Numbered from the stretch's first letter, positions 50,338 to 62,349 are shown. The stretch is 64,000 bases of DNA from Streptomyces klenkii (GCF_003626645.1 NZ_RBAM01000002.1:620001-684000), one strand, 5' to 3'. Program-made: numbers and translations. The notes: generated by a model not told the origin, from the letters alone.

Positions 50338-51822
50338 TCAGGCGCCGACCTTCACCCGCTCCGAGTCATCGGCGGCGGCGTCCGTGGCCTCCACCGCGGA
50401 GACCTCCCGCGGCGCCGGCAGCACAGCCATGATCAGCGCCGAGATGGCGATCGTGGCGGCCCAGCCCAGCCCGTACTTCCCGACGAACGTCGACGCCAGC
50501 GGGCCGGTGAACCAGTCGCACTGGGTGAAGCAGATGCCCGCGGCCAGCGCGACGGCCCAGGCCGTCATCGCCTGCCAGCAGAAGCCGCCCACGTACCAGT
50601 ACCGACTGGTGCGGCCGGTGTCCATGAGGGCCTCCGCGTCGTACCGCACGGCGCGGGACTTGCGGCGCGCCATGTCGACCGCGTAGACGCCGATCCAGGC
50701 GGAGAAGGAGACCGCGAGCAGGATCAGGAAGGTGATGAAGGAGCTCAGGAAGCTCTTCGCGACCAGCATCAGCAGCAGACCGCCGACCAGCGAGATGATC
50801 GCGTTGATGCTGACGGCCATCGCACGGGGCAGCTTGACGCCCATCGTCTGGGCGGTGAAGCCGGCCGAGTACATCGAGAGGCTGTTGATCAGCAGCATGC
50901 CGACGATGGCGGTGATCAGGTACGGGACGGCCAGCCAGGTCGGCAGGATGTCACCGAGGAAGGAGACCGGGTCGGGGGCCTCGGCCAGGTCGGGGGTGGC
51001 GACGGCCATGACCCCGCCCATGAGGACCATGGGGACCATCACGATGCCCGCACCGGAGAGCGTCGCACCGACGATCTTCTTGCCGGACGCCGCGTGGGGC
51101 AGGTAGCGCGCGAAGTCGGGGCCGGTGGGCACCCAGCTGATGCCGCCGGCGGCGATGGTGCCGATGCCGGCGATCATCATCGCGGTGGTGCCGGCCGGCT
51201 TGGAGAAGACGTCGTCCCACTTGATGTTGGCGATCAGGTAGACGAGCACCAGGACGCTGAAGATGCCGAAGAGGTACGTCGACCACTTGTTGCACACGTT
51301 GAGCGCCTTGCGCCCCATGCCGCTCACCAGGAACGTGCACGCGACGAACGCGAAGAGCGTGACGACGATCAGCGGGGTGTTGCTCTTGATCCCGAAGACC
51401 AGGTCGAGCACGGTCAGCACCGCGTACGCGCCGGTGACCGCGTTGATCGTCTCCCACCCGAAGCGCGCGACCCACAGGATCGCACCCGGGAAGAGGTTGC
51501 CGCGGACGCCGAACGTCGCGCGGGAGAGCATCGCGCCGGGCGCACCGCCCCACTTGCCGGAGACCGACAGGACGCCGACCATGCCGAACGACGCGAGCGC
51601 GGCGCAGGCGGCGACGATCAGGACCTGCCAGAAGTTCAGCTTGTTGAACACCACCAGGGCCGCGCCCATGGTGAGCAGCAGCACACTGATGTTGGCAGCG
51701 ACCCACGTCGGGAAGAGTTCACGGACCCGGCCGTGACGCTCATGATCCGGAACGGGCTCGATACCGCGGGTTTCTATCGCGCCGCCGGATTCGGCGGCGG
51801 ACAGCTTGGACGCGTTGTCCAT
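50338..51822 (-). CDS. NCS1-family nucleobase (cytosine-type) permease
   Basis: This 494-residue protein has about 12 membrane segments and the NCS1 pattern: FPTWVAANISVLLLTMGAALV, GAPGAMLSRATFGVRGNLFPGAILWVARFGWE, SWVPTGPDFARYLP and INSLSMYSAGFTAQTMG. Members import cytosine, purines, allantoin or hydantoins with a proton or sodium ion; the substrate cannot be fixed from sequence. ATG 51822 is chosen because GGAG lies 8 bp upstream; a longer reading to 51927 lacks one. It is divergent from ftsY. Confidence 0.9.
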   Translation of the reverse strand: MDNASKLSAAESGGAIETRGIEPVPDHERHGRVRELFPTWVAANISVLLLTMGAALVVFNKLNFWQVLIVAACAALASFGMVGVLSVSGKWGGAPGAMLSRATFGVRGNLFPGAILWVARFGWETINAVTGAYAVLTVLDLVFGIKSNTPLIVVTLFAFVACTFLVSGMGRKALNVCNKWSTYLFGIFSVLVLVYLIANIKWDDVFSKPAGTTAMMIAGIGTIAAGGISWVPTGPDFARYLPHAASGKKIVGATLSGAGIVMVPMVLMGGVMAVATPDLAEAPDPVSFLGDILPTWLAVPYLITAIVGMLLINSLSMYSAGFTAQTMGVKLPRAMAVSINAIISLVGGLLLMLVAKSFLSSFITFLILLAVSFSAWIGVYAVDMARRKSRAVRYDAEALMDTGRTSRYWYVGGFCWQAMTAWAVALAAGICFTQCDWFTGPLASTFVGKYGLGWAATIAISALIMAVLPAPREVSAVEATDAAADDSERVKVGA

Positions 51823-51939
51823 GTGGGGGGCTCCGTGCGGGTGAAGCGGGGCGGGAAGCCTGGGCAGAAAAGGTCTAGGGGACTCTACGCGCGTCGCACA
51901 GCCCCACGCCATCGTACTTTGCTCCAACTTTAGCCCATT

Positions 51940-51967
51940 GGGGCGATTCCTCCTTGGAGGAATCCCC
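51940..51967. promoter_or_regulatory. Perfect dyad between the permease and ftsY
   Basis: GGGG-CG-ATTCCTCC-TT-GGAGGAAT-CCCC forms an 8-bp plus 4-bp stem with a two-base bulge on one side. It lies in the 208-bp divergent spacer, 63 bp upstream of ftsY and 118 bp upstream of the permease. It may be an operator or an attenuator of either gene. Confidence 0.5.
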
Positions 51968-52030
51968 GAACGCGCACGTCACCCGCCGAGACCCCCCGCC
52001 GGCGGCGCGGTGTCCGATACTGGGGGCGTT

Positions 52031-53275
52031 ATGGAAATCGTCATCCTTGCTGTAGTCATCGCTGTGGTCGCGCTCGGCGCGATCAGCGGGCTCGTGGTCA
52101 GCAGCCGTAAGAAGAAGCAGCTGCCCCCGGCCCCGCCGAGCAGCCCGTCCGTCACCGCGCCGCCCGCCGAGCCCCACGTAGGCGAGGAGGCCGAGCCCCC
52201 CAGCGCCGAGCCGCGCCGGACCGTGGAGGAGGTCGAGCTGCCGGCCGCCGAGGCGCCGGCCGCCGAAGCCGCCCCCGAGGCCCCCGCCGCCCCGGCCGAG
52301 CCCGAGGCGCCCGCCGCGCCCGCGGTCGAGGTTCCCGAGCCCACCGCAGGCCGCCTCGTGCGGCTGCGCACCAGGCTGTCCCGCTCCCAGAACTCGCTCG
52401 GCAAGGGCCTGCTGACCCTGCTGTCGCGCGAGCACCTCGACGAGGACACGTGGGAGGAGATCGAGGACACCCTGCTGACCGCCGACGTCGGCGTCGCCCC
52501 CACGCAGGAGCTCGTCGAGCGCCTCCGTGAGCGCGTCAAGGTGCTCGGTACCCGCACCCCCGAGGAACTGCGCACCCTGCTCCGCGAGGAGTTGCTCACC
52601 CTCATCGGCACCGACGCCGACCGCACCGTCCACACCGAGCCGGGCGTGGGCGTGAACGGCGAGGAGAAGCCCGGCGTCGTCATGGTCGTCGGTGTCAACG
52701 GCACCGGCAAGACCACCACCACGGGCAAGCTCGCCCGTGTGCTTGTCGCCGACGGCAAGTCCGTCGTTCTGGGTGCCGCCGACACCTTCCGCGCTGCCGC
52801 GGCCGACCAGCTGCAGACCTGGGGCGAGCGCGTCGGCGCCCGTACGGTCCGCGGGCCGGAGGGCGGCGACCCGGCGTCGATCGCCTTCGACGCCGTCAAG
52901 GAGGGCATCGCCGAGAACGCCGACGTCGTCCTGATCGACACCGCCGGCCGGCTCCACACCAAGACCGGCCTCATGGACGAGCTCGGCAAGGTCAAGCGGG
53001 TCGTCGAGAAGCACGGCTCGGTCGACGAGGTGCTGCTCGTCCTGGACGCCACCACCGGTCAGAACGGCCTCGTGCAGGCGCGCGTCTTCGGTGAGGTCGT
53101 CAACATCACCGGCATCGTCCTCACCAAGCTCGACGGCACCGCCAAGGGCGGCATCGTCGTGGCCGTCCAGCGCGAGCTGGGCGTGCCCGTGAAGCTCGTC
53201 GGTCTCGGCGAGGGCGCCGACGACCTCGCGCCGTTCGAGCCGGAGGCGTTCGTCGACGCGCTCATCGGCGACTGA
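52031..53275 (+). CDS. ftsY: Signal recognition particle receptor FtsY
   Basis: This 414-residue GTPase receives SRP-bound ribosomes at the membrane and pairs with Ffh (60811). It starts with a membrane segment ([23 protein letters not shown]), then a Pro/Ala/Glu-rich acidic region of about 80 residues. The NG domain has [15 protein letters not shown] near residue 221, [24 protein letters not shown] and [10 protein letters not shown]. An FtsY with its own transmembrane anchor is typical of actinobacteria. The RBS is not evident before ATG 52031. Confidence 0.97.
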   Translation: MEIVILAVVIAVVALGAISGLVVSSRKKKQLPPAPPSSPSVTAPPAEPHVGEEAEPPSAEPRRTVEEVELPAAEAPAAEAAPEAPAAPAEPEAPAAPAVEVPEPTAGRLVRLRTRLSRSQNSLGKGLLTLLSREHLDEDTWEEIEDTLLTADVGVAPTQELVERLRERVKVLGTRTPEELRTLLREELLTLIGTDADRTVHTEPGVGVNGEEKPGVVMVVGVNGTGKTTTTGKLARVLVADGKSVVLGAADTFRAAAADQLQTWGERVGARTVRGPEGGDPASIAFDAVKEGIAENADVVLIDTAGRLHTKTGLMDELGKVKRVVEKHGSVDEVLLVLDATTGQNGLVQARVFGEVVNITGIVLTKLDGTAKGGIVVAVQRELGVPVKLVGLGEGADDLAPFEPEAFVDALIGD

Positions 53276-53373
53276 CGCTCCGTACGCGCATAGGCCGGCG
53301 CGTCGGCCGGTGCCTCGGCTGGTTCCGCAGACGCACGCGCCGACGTCCCGCCCGGGCCCGGAAGCCGGGCCGA

Positions 53374-53417
53374 GAAAGGGCCCCTTTCGCAGGTGCAGCT
53401 GCGAAAGGGGCCCTTTC
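53374..53417 (+). terminator. ftsY terminator
   Basis: GAAAGGGCCCCTTTCGCA pairs perfectly with its complement (18 bp) around an 8-base loop. It lies about 100 bp past the ftsY stop and 38 bp before the convergent gene's stop, and is likely bidirectional. Confidence 0.93.
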
Positions 53418-53454
53418 GTACGGGGCGGGCCGGGGCGGGCGCGGCCGCCGAGGC

Positions 53455-54132
53455 TCAGGAGGCCGCCGACCGGTGGCACACATAGGCGAGGGTGCCGAGG
53501 AGCAGCCGGGCCTGCGGGGGGCGCCCCGCGGTGTCCAGCGTGGGCGGGCGGAGCCAGCGCACGGGGCCGAGGCCGGCGTGGTCCGAGGGGGGCGCGGTGA
53601 CGTGCTCGCCGGGCCCCAGGCAGCGCAGGTCGAGCCGGGCGTCGTCCCACCCCATGCGGTAGAGCAGCTGGGGGAGCTCCTGCGCGGCGCCCGGGGCGAC
53701 GAAGAACAGCGCCCGGCCGTCCGGTGTGAGTGCCACGGGCCCGAGCGGCAGCCCCATGCGCTCCAGCCGGACCAGAGCGTGCCGCCCGGCCGCCTCGGCG
53801 ACGTCCAGGACGTCGAAGGAGCGCCCCACGGGCAGCAGCACGGCTGCGCCCGGCACCTCGGCCCACGCGGCCGCGGCAGCGTCCAGCGTCGCCCCCGCGG
53901 GCACCGCAGGGGCGAAGGAGAGCGGGTGCGCCCCGGGGGAGGGGCAGTCGCCGGCACCGCACGAGCAGACCGCGCCCGACGGACGCCCCGTGCGGGAGGC
54001 GCGGGCGCCGGGCACCACATCCCACCCCCACAGGCCGGTGTACTCCGCCACCGTCGTCACGCACTCCGACGTGCGTCCGCGGCGCCGTGAGCCCGAGCGC
54101 AGGTCCCGGATGCCGCCGATTGTGAAGCCCAT
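53455..54132 (-). CDS. Primase-polymerase N-terminal-like protein
   Basis: This 225-residue protein starts at ATG 54132 behind GGAGGGGG. It has WGWDVVPGARASRTGRPSGAVCSCGAGDCPSPGAHPL near residues 35-71. This is the CxCG...DCxxPGxHP pattern of bifunctional DNA primase/polymerase (prim-pol) domains found in plasmid and phage replication proteins. Further on is FDVLDVAEAAGRHALVRLERMG and GPGEHVTAPPS. The catalytic acidic pair of active AEP polymerases is not obvious, and there is no helicase domain, so the polymerase function is doubtful. A homologue sits next to nsdA in other Streptomyces, from memory. Confidence 0.75.
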   Translation of the reverse strand: MGFTIGGIRDLRSGSRRRGRTSECVTTVAEYTGLWGWDVVPGARASRTGRPSGAVCSCGAGDCPSPGAHPLSFAPAVPAGATLDAAAAAWAEVPGAAVLLPVGRSFDVLDVAEAAGRHALVRLERMGLPLGPVALTPDGRALFFVAPGAAQELPQLLYRMGWDDARLDLRCLGPGEHVTAPPSDHAGLGPVRWLRPPTLDTAGRPPQARLLLGTLAYVCHRSAAS

Positions 54133-54606
54133 GCCCCCTCCAACGGGTCGTGCTCGCAGATGGTTACGAGTCGGAGTGTCTCGAACACGGACCGTTGCCG
54201 AATCCCTTCGGGAGGCGGCGTGACGGTGTGCGACGGGTAGTGCGGAGCCGGATGTGCGCCGGAGCGTGCATCGGTCCACCCTTTCCCTGGGCCCTCCCTG
54301 ATCGTCCGGTGTCAAGTCAATCGCGTGGAGGAGCGGGCGGGTTCATTCCTTGGGGTGGCGAATGGTGGCGTTTACTGGACTGCTCTCGCCCCAGCAGTGA
54401 TCGTAGGATTACTTTCGGTGCACGAACCCAAGGGAGATGTGCCCCACCGGTGGGTATGCCGGGGGCATGGACCGTCTCGTCGCCAGGCCGGAATTCCTCG
54501 CGGCCCGGGGGTGCATCGCCACACGGACAGCCGCAAGAGGCGGCAAGCTGTGGGTGGTTCACACGGTTCACGCACAGACGGCAGAGTTCGGGATGGGGGC
54601 TTCCAG
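54133..54606 (+). promoter_or_regulatory. Divergent spacer upstream of nsdA
   Basis: This 474-bp stretch lies between the divergent prim-pol-like gene and nsdA. Its codon usage is not coding-like in the nsdA frame upstream of 54607. A+T-richer parts with GTTTACTGGACTGC and GATCGTAGGATTACTTTC lie near 54368-54416 and may hold nsdA promoters. No repeats of the CATGAGGC type were seen. Confidence 0.4.
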
Positions 54607-56097
54607 GTGGGCAGCAACGGCAGCGGCGCTGGCGGTGCCGAGAAGGCTGACAAGCGCCCCAACGAGCAGTTGGGTTCCTGGTTCATGCGGAGCGGATGGT
54701 CCAAGGGCGAGCTGGCGCGCCAGGTCAACCGCAGGGCGCGGCAGTTGGGCGCCCATCACATCAGCACGGACACCTCGCGCGTGCGCCGCTGGCTGGACGG
54801 CGAGCAGCCCCGCGAGCCCATCCCGAAGATCCTCTCGGAGCTGTTCTCCGAGCGCTTCGGCTGCGTCGTCGGCATCGAGGACATCGGCCTGCGGACGGCC
54901 CACCAGTCCCCGTCCGTCTCCGGCGTCGACCTGCCCTGGGCCGGCCCGCAGACCGTCGAGCTGATCAGTGAGTTCTCCCGCAGCGACCTGATGCTGGCGC
55001 GGCGCGGCTTCCTCGGCGCCTCGCTCGCCCTCTCCGCCGGCCCCGGGCTCATCGAGCCCATGCAGCGCTGGCTGGCCCCCGGTTCCGGCGGCAAGGACGG
55101 CTCCGGCGTGCTGTCGCAGGAGCGCTCGCGGCCGGGCCGCCTCTCCGGCCCCGAGCTCGACCTCCTCGAGTCGACCACGGTGATGTTCCGCCAGTGGGAC
55201 GCCCAGTGCGGCGGCGGCCTGCGCCGCAAGGCCGTGGTCGGCCAGCTCCACGAGGTCACGGACCTTCTCCAGGAGTCCCAGCCGGAGGCCACCTCCAAGC
55301 GGCTGTTCAAGGCCGCTGCCGAGCTGGCCGGGCTGGCCGGCTGGATGAGCTACGACGTCGGCCTGCACCCCACCGCCCAGAAGTACTTCGTCCTCGCGCT
55401 CCACGCCGCCAAAGAGGCCGGAGACCGCCCCCTGGGTGCGTACATCCTGTCCTGCATGAGCCGCCAGATGATCCACCTCGGCCGGCCGGACGACGCCCTG
55501 GAGCTCATCCACCTCGGCCAGTACGGATCCCGGGAGACGGCCACCGCGCGCACCCAGGCGATGCTGTACGCGGTGGAGGCCCGCGCGTACGCCAACATGG
55601 GCCAGCCCGCCAAGTGCAAGCGCGCGGTCAACATGGCGGAGGACTGCTTCTCCGACTGCACCCCGGGCGACGGCGACCCCGACTGGATCCGCTTCTTCTC
55701 CGAGGCCGAGCTCAACGCGGAGAACGCCCACTCGTACCGCGACCTCGCTTACGTGGCCGGCCGCAGCCCCACGTACACCTCCCTCGCCCGGCCCAAGATG
55801 CAGCGCGCCGTGGAGCTCTTCGCGAAGGACAACGAGCACCCCCGTTCGTATGCGCTCAATCTCATCGGCATGGCCACCGTCCACCTCATGGAGGGCGAGC
55901 CCGAGCAGTCCACCGTCGTCGCGGGCAAGGCCCTCAAGCTCGCCAAGCAGGTGCGCTCCGAGCGGGTCAACAACCGCCTGCGCAAGACCGTCGGCAATGC
56001 CGCGCGCGACTACGGGGACGTGGCCGAAGTCCTCGCCCTCACCGAGCAGATCTCCGTCCAGCTGCCGGAATCGCCGGAAGCCGTCCAGGCGGTCTGA
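54607..56097 (+). CDS. nsdA: NsdA, negative regulator of sporulation and antibiotic production
   Basis: This 496-residue protein contains an N-terminal helical, DNA-binding-like region (ELARQVNRRARQLGAHHISTDTSRVRRWLDGEQPREPIP) and a C-terminal set of TPR-like helices (TAQKYFVLALHAAKEAGDRPLGAYILSCMSRQMIHLGRPDDALELIHLGQ). It matches NsdA of S. coelicolor, whose loss raises actinorhodin and other antibiotic output and sporulation. GTG 54607 is taken as the start (VGSNGSGAGG) though the ribosome site is weak (GGGGG 8 bp upstream). Upstream codons in frame are not coding-like. Confidence 0.93.
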   Translation: MGSNGSGAGGAEKADKRPNEQLGSWFMRSGWSKGELARQVNRRARQLGAHHISTDTSRVRRWLDGEQPREPIPKILSELFSERFGCVVGIEDIGLRTAHQSPSVSGVDLPWAGPQTVELISEFSRSDLMLARRGFLGASLALSAGPGLIEPMQRWLAPGSGGKDGSGVLSQERSRPGRLSGPELDLLESTTVMFRQWDAQCGGGLRRKAVVGQLHEVTDLLQESQPEATSKRLFKAAAELAGLAGWMSYDVGLHPTAQKYFVLALHAAKEAGDRPLGAYILSCMSRQMIHLGRPDDALELIHLGQYGSRETATARTQAMLYAVEARAYANMGQPAKCKRAVNMAEDCFSDCTPGDGDPDWIRFFSEAELNAENAHSYRDLAYVAGRSPTYTSLARPKMQRAVELFAKDNEHPRSYALNLIGMATVHLMEGEPEQSTVVAGKALKLAKQVRSERVNNRLRKTVGNAARDYGDVAEVLALTEQISVQLPESPEAVQAV

Positions 56098-58140
<2,043 letters not shown>

Positions 58141-58145
58141 CCCGT

Positions 58146-58167
58146 GGGGCCCGGCCCGTCGGGCCCC
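58146..58167 (+). terminator. Hairpin after glnK
   Basis: GGGGCCCG (58146-58153) pairs with CGGGCCCC (58160-58167) around a six-base loop, 6 bp past the glnK stop. More G+C dyads follow to 58250; these may reduce glnD expression relative to glnK. A GCCCCATG copy overlaps the right arm (58163). Confidence 0.7.
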
Positions 58168-58304
58168 ATGCGGCGGGCTCGATCCACCGGGCCCGCCGAG
58201 CCTTGCGGTGCCGGGCCCGGCCCGCCGGGCTCACCCGGTGGGCCGGCCGGCCGGACCCACTCCACCGGACGCGACCCCATCAGCACGCCGCGAAGGGAGC
58301 CGAG

Positions 58305-60734
58305 TTGACCGGCCCGCAGACCCGCCCCGCCGACACCGAGCCCGGCGGCTACGCGGCGGCCCGGCTGCACCTCCTGCACCAGGGGGCGCTCACCGGACCG
58401 CCGCGCCGCGCCGCCCTCGCCCGGATCACCGACCAGTGGCTCGGCGCCCTGCTCGGCGAGACCCGGGGAGTCGCCCTCGTTGCCGTCGGAGGCTACGGGC
58501 GCGGCGAACTGTCGCCCCGCAGCGACCTCGACGTCCTCCTCCTGCACGACGGCACCGCGGACATCTCCAAGATCGCCGCCATCGCCGACCGCGTCTGGTA
58601 CCCGGTCTGGGACATGGGCCTCGCGCTCGACCACTCCGTGCGCACCCCCGCCGAGGCCCGCCGCACCGCCGCCGGTGACCTCAAGGTCCACCTCGGCCTC
58701 CTCGACGCCCGCCACCTCGCCGGCGACGAACAGCTCACCGCGGCCCTGCGCACCACCGCCTACGCGGACTGGCGCGCCCAGGCCCCCACCCGCCTCCCCG
58801 AACTCCGCGAACTCGGCGAGGACCGCACCCGGCACCAGGGCGAGCTCCGCTTCCTCCTCGAACCCGACCTCAAGGAGGCACGGGGCGGCCTCCGCGACGC
58901 CACCGCCCTGCGCGCCGTCGCCGCCTCATGGCTCGCCGACGCGCCCCGTGCGGGGCTCGAACGCGCCCGCACGCACCTCCTCGACGTCCGTGACGCCCTC
59001 CACCTCACCACCGGGCGCGCCACCGACCGGCTCGCCCTCCAGGAGCAGGACCAGGTCGCCGAGGCCCTCGGCCTCGCCGACGCCGACGCCCTCCTGCACG
59101 GCGTGTACGAGGCGGCCCGTACGGTCTCCTACGCCGCGGACATCACCTGGCGCGAGGTCGGCCGGGTCCTGCGCGCCCGCTCCGTGCGGCCACGGCTGCG
59201 GCGCATCCTGGGCGGGCGCGGGGGGCGGGGCGGTTTCGCCGAGGTCGAACGGCTCTCCCTGGCCGACGGGGTGGTGGAGCAGGACGGCGAGGCCGGGCTC
59301 GCCCGCACCGCGCGGCCCGAGCGCGACCCCGTTCTGGCGCTCCGTGCGGCCGCGGCGGCGGCCCAGGCCGGCCTGCCGCTGTCGCCCCATGCGGTGCGCC
59401 GCCTCGCCGCCTCGGCGGGCCCCATGCCGCAGCCCTGGCCCGCTGAGGCCCGCGAACAGCTCGTGACGCTCCTGGGCGCGGGGCCGCCCACCGTGCCCGT
59501 CTGGGAGGCCCTCGAAGCCGAGGGGATCGTCTCCGGGCTGCTGCCCGAGTGGGAACACGTGCGCTGCCGCCCCCAGCGCAACGCCGTCCATCGCTGGACC
59601 GTCGACCGGCACCTCGTCGAGACGGCCGTCCGCGCCGCCGGCCTCACGCGCCGCGTCGGCCGCCCGGACCTCCTGCTCGTCGCCGCCCTGCTGCACGACA
59701 TCGGCAAGGGGCTGCCCGGCGACCACTCCGTCACGGGCGAGGCCCTCGCGCGTGACATCGCCCGCAGGACCGGCTTCGACGCCGCCGACACCGACGTCCT
59801 CGCCACGCTCGTCCGCCACCACCTGCTGCTGATCGACACCGCCACCCGGCGCGACCTCGCCGACCCGGCGACCGTCCGCACTGTCACCGACGCCGTACCG
59901 GACGCGGCCACGCTGGAGCTCCTGCACGCCCTCACCGAGGCCGACGCCCTCGCCACGGGGCCCGCCGCATGGAGCGCCTGGCGCGCGTCGCTCGTCGCCG
60001 ATCTGGTCCGCCGGGCCGCGGCGGCCCTCGCGGGGGACGGGGCCCCGGCGCCCCATGCGCCCGCTCCGCCCGGTCCGGAGGCGCTCCGCCTGGCCGCCGA
60101 GGCCGTCCGTACGGGCGGCCCGGCCGTGACGCTCGAGTCCCGCCCGGAGGGCACGGGGCCCGCCGCCGACGGCGACCCGGCCCCTGTCGGCGTGGAGCTG
60201 CGGATCGCCGTCCCCGACCAGCCCGGCGTCCTGCCCGCCGCGGCCGGCGTCCTGGCACTGCACCGGCTGACCGTACGGGCCGCGGACCTGCACGCGGTCG
60301 ACGGAGCGCTCGTGCTGAACTGGCGTGTGGCGGCCGAGTACGGCACCCCGCCCGGGGCCGCCCGCCTGCGCAACGACCTCGTGCGCGCCCTGGACGGTTC
60401 CCTCGACGTCCCGGCCCGCCTGGCCGAGCGCGAGGCCGCGTACAGCAAGCGCCGGCGGGGCGTGGTGCACGCCCCGCCGAGCGTGACGGTCGCCGCGGCG
60501 GCCTCGCACGGGGCCACGGTCCTGGAGGTCCGCGCCCAGGACGAGCCCGGGCTGCTCCACCGCATCGGCCGGGCCCTGGACGGGGCGGGTGTCTGGGTGC
60601 GCAGCGCCCGCGTGAGCACGCTCGGGGCGAGCGCGGTGGATGCGTTCTACGTGACGGGCCCGGACGGGGCCGCGCTCACGCCCCGTGCGGCCTCCGCGAT
60701 CGCTCGCGCGATGGAGGAGGCGCTGGGCGGCTGA
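58305..60734 (+). CDS. glnD: PII uridylyl/adenylyltransferase GlnD
   Basis: This 809-residue enzyme modifies GlnK in response to nitrogen status. The nucleotidyltransferase domain has VGGYGRGELSPRSDLDVLLLHDG near residue 64, the HD hydrolase domain has LLVAALLHDIGKGLPGDHSVTGEALARD near 458, and two ACT domains lie at about 628-705 and 738-809. TTG 58305 has AAGGGAG 4 bp upstream. Linkers between domains contain CATGGGGC-type copies (59394, 59419, 60050) and one GCCTCATG (58923). Confidence 0.96.
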   Translation: MTGPQTRPADTEPGGYAAARLHLLHQGALTGPPRRAALARITDQWLGALLGETRGVALVAVGGYGRGELSPRSDLDVLLLHDGTADISKIAAIADRVWYPVWDMGLALDHSVRTPAEARRTAAGDLKVHLGLLDARHLAGDEQLTAALRTTAYADWRAQAPTRLPELRELGEDRTRHQGELRFLLEPDLKEARGGLRDATALRAVAASWLADAPRAGLERARTHLLDVRDALHLTTGRATDRLALQEQDQVAEALGLADADALLHGVYEAARTVSYAADITWREVGRVLRARSVRPRLRRILGGRGGRGGFAEVERLSLADGVVEQDGEAGLARTARPERDPVLALRAAAAAAQAGLPLSPHAVRRLAASAGPMPQPWPAEAREQLVTLLGAGPPTVPVWEALEAEGIVSGLLPEWEHVRCRPQRNAVHRWTVDRHLVETAVRAAGLTRRVGRPDLLLVAALLHDIGKGLPGDHSVTGEALARDIARRTGFDAADTDVLATLVRHHLLLIDTATRRDLADPATVRTVTDAVPDAATLELLHALTEADALATGPAAWSAWRASLVADLVRRAAAALAGDGAPAPHAPAPPGPEALRLAAEAVRTGGPAVTLESRPEGTGPAADGDPAPVGVELRIAVPDQPGVLPAAAGVLALHRLTVRAADLHAVDGALVLNWRVAAEYGTPPGAARLRNDLVRALDGSLDVPARLAEREAAYSKRRRGVVHAPPSVTVAAAASHGATVLEVRAQDEPGLLHRIGRALDGAGVWVRSARVSTLGASAVDAFYVTGPDGAALTPRAASAIARAMEEALGG

Positions 60735-60810
60735 CCGGACCGGGAGGGTGCGGATACCCTTGGGGGTCAGCCGCCGACTTGACACTCAACAAGAAGGATC
60801 CGCGACCACC

Positions 60811-62349
60811 GTGTTCGATACCCTCTCCGACCGCCTCGCAGCGACTTTCAAGAACCTCCGGGGCAAGGGCCGCCTCTCCGAGGCGGACATCGACGCCACC
60901 GCGCGCGAGATCCGTATCGCCCTGCTCGAGGCGGACGTGGCCCTGCCCGCCGTCCGTGCGTTCATCAAGCAGGTCAAGGAGCGGGCGCTCGGCGCCGAGG
61001 TCTCGCAGGCCCTCAACCCCGCCCAGCAGGTCATCAAGATCGTCAACGAGGAGCTCATCGGCATCCTCGGCGGCGAGACCCGCCGGCTGCGCTTCGCCAA
61101 GACCGCGCCGACCGTCATCATGCTCGCCGGCCTCCAGGGTGCCGGTAAGACGACGCTCGCGGGCAAGCTGGGCCGCTGGCTGAAGGGCCAGGGGCACGCC
61201 CCGCTGCTCGTCGCCTGTGACCTTCAGCGCCCCAACGCCGTCAACCAGCTCTCCGTCGTCGCCGAGCGCGCCGGCGTCGGCGTCTACGCGCCGCAGCCGG
61301 GTAACGGCGTCGGCGACCCGGTCCAGGTCGCCAAGGACTCGATCGAGTTCGCCCGCACCAAGCAGTACGACATCGTCATCGTCGACACCGCCGGCCGCCT
61401 CGGCATCGACGCCGAGATGATGCAGCAGGCCGCGGACATCCGCGACGCGGTCTCCCCGGACGAGATCCTGTTCGTTCTCGACGCCATGATCGGCCAGGAC
61501 GCGGTCAACACCGCCGAGGCCTTCCGCGACGGCGTCGGCTTCGACGGCGTGGTGCTCTCCAAGCTCGACGGCGACGCCCGCGGCGGTGCCGCCCTGTCGG
61601 TCGCGCACGTGACCGGCAAGCAGATCATGTTCGCCTCCAACGGCGAGAAGCTGGACGACTTCGACGCGTTCCACCCGGACCGCATGGCGTCCCGCATCCT
61701 TGGCATGGGCGACATGCTCAGCCTGATCGAGAAGGCCGAGCAGACCTTCAGCCAGGACGAGGCCGAGAAGATGGCGGCCAAGCTGGCGAAGGGCCCCAAG
61801 GAGTTCACGCTCGACGACTTCCTGTCGCAGATGGAGCAGGTCCGCAAGATGGGCTCCATCAGCAAGCTCCTCGGCATGCTGCCGGGCATGGGGCAGATCA
61901 AGGACCAGATCAACAACCTGGACGAGCGCGACGTCGACCGCACCGCCGCGATCATCAAGTCCATGACCCCGGCCGAGCGCCAGGACCCGACGATCATCAA
62001 CGGCTCGCGCCGGGCCCGCATCGCCAAGGGTTCGGGCGTGGACGTCAGCGCCGTCAAGAACCTGGTGGAGCGGTTCTTCGACGCCCGCAAGATGATGTCC
62101 CGCATGGCGCAGGGCGGCGGCATGCCGGGGATGCCCGGCCTGCCGGGCATGGGTGGCGGCGCCGGCCGCAAGAAGAAGCAGCAGAAGCAGGCCAAGGGCA
62201 AGCGCCAGAGCGGCAACCCGATGAAGCGCAAGGCCGAGGAGCAGGCCGCGGCCGCCCGCCGCGAACAGGGCGGCGCCCTGGGTCTGCCCGCGGGCGAGGA
62301 CGCGAAGAACTTCGAACTCCCGGAGGAGTTCAAGAAGTTCATGGGCTGA
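60811..62349 (+). CDS. ffh: Signal recognition particle protein Ffh
   Basis: This 512-residue GTPase binds signal sequences and 4.5S RNA and targets ribosomes to FtsY. It has an N domain (MFDTLSDRLAATFKNLRGKGRLSEADIDATAREIRIALLEADVALP), G domain motifs LAGLQGAGKTTLAGKLG, DLQRPNAVNQL, DTAGRLGIDAEMM and SKLDGDARGG, and an M domain with the SGSRRARIAKGSGVDVS-type RNA-binding stretch followed by a Met/Gly-rich loop. GTG 60811 is chosen; AAGGA lies 12 bp upstream. Confidence 0.97.
   Translation: MFDTLSDRLAATFKNLRGKGRLSEADIDATAREIRIALLEADVALPAVRAFIKQVKERALGAEVSQALNPAQQVIKIVNEELIGILGGETRRLRFAKTAPTVIMLAGLQGAGKTTLAGKLGRWLKGQGHAPLLVACDLQRPNAVNQLSVVAERAGVGVYAPQPGNGVGDPVQVAKDSIEFARTKQYDIVIVDTAGRLGIDAEMMQQAADIRDAVSPDEILFVLDAMIGQDAVNTAEAFRDGVGFDGVVLSKLDGDARGGAALSVAHVTGKQIMFASNGEKLDDFDAFHPDRMASRILGMGDMLSLIEKAEQTFSQDEAEKMAAKLAKGPKEFTLDDFLSQMEQVRKMGSISKLLGMLPGMGQIKDQINNLDERDVDRTAAIIKSMTPAERQDPTIINGSRRARIAKGSGVDVSAVKNLVERFFDARKMMSRMAQGGGMPGMPGLPGMGGGAGRKKKQQKQAKGKRQSGNPMKRKAEEQAAAARREQGGALGLPAGEDAKNFELPEEFKKFMG

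Noticed and set aside
58141..58304. Small open frames in the glnK-glnD spacer
   Set aside because: The region is made of G+C dyads without ribosome sites or codon bias.
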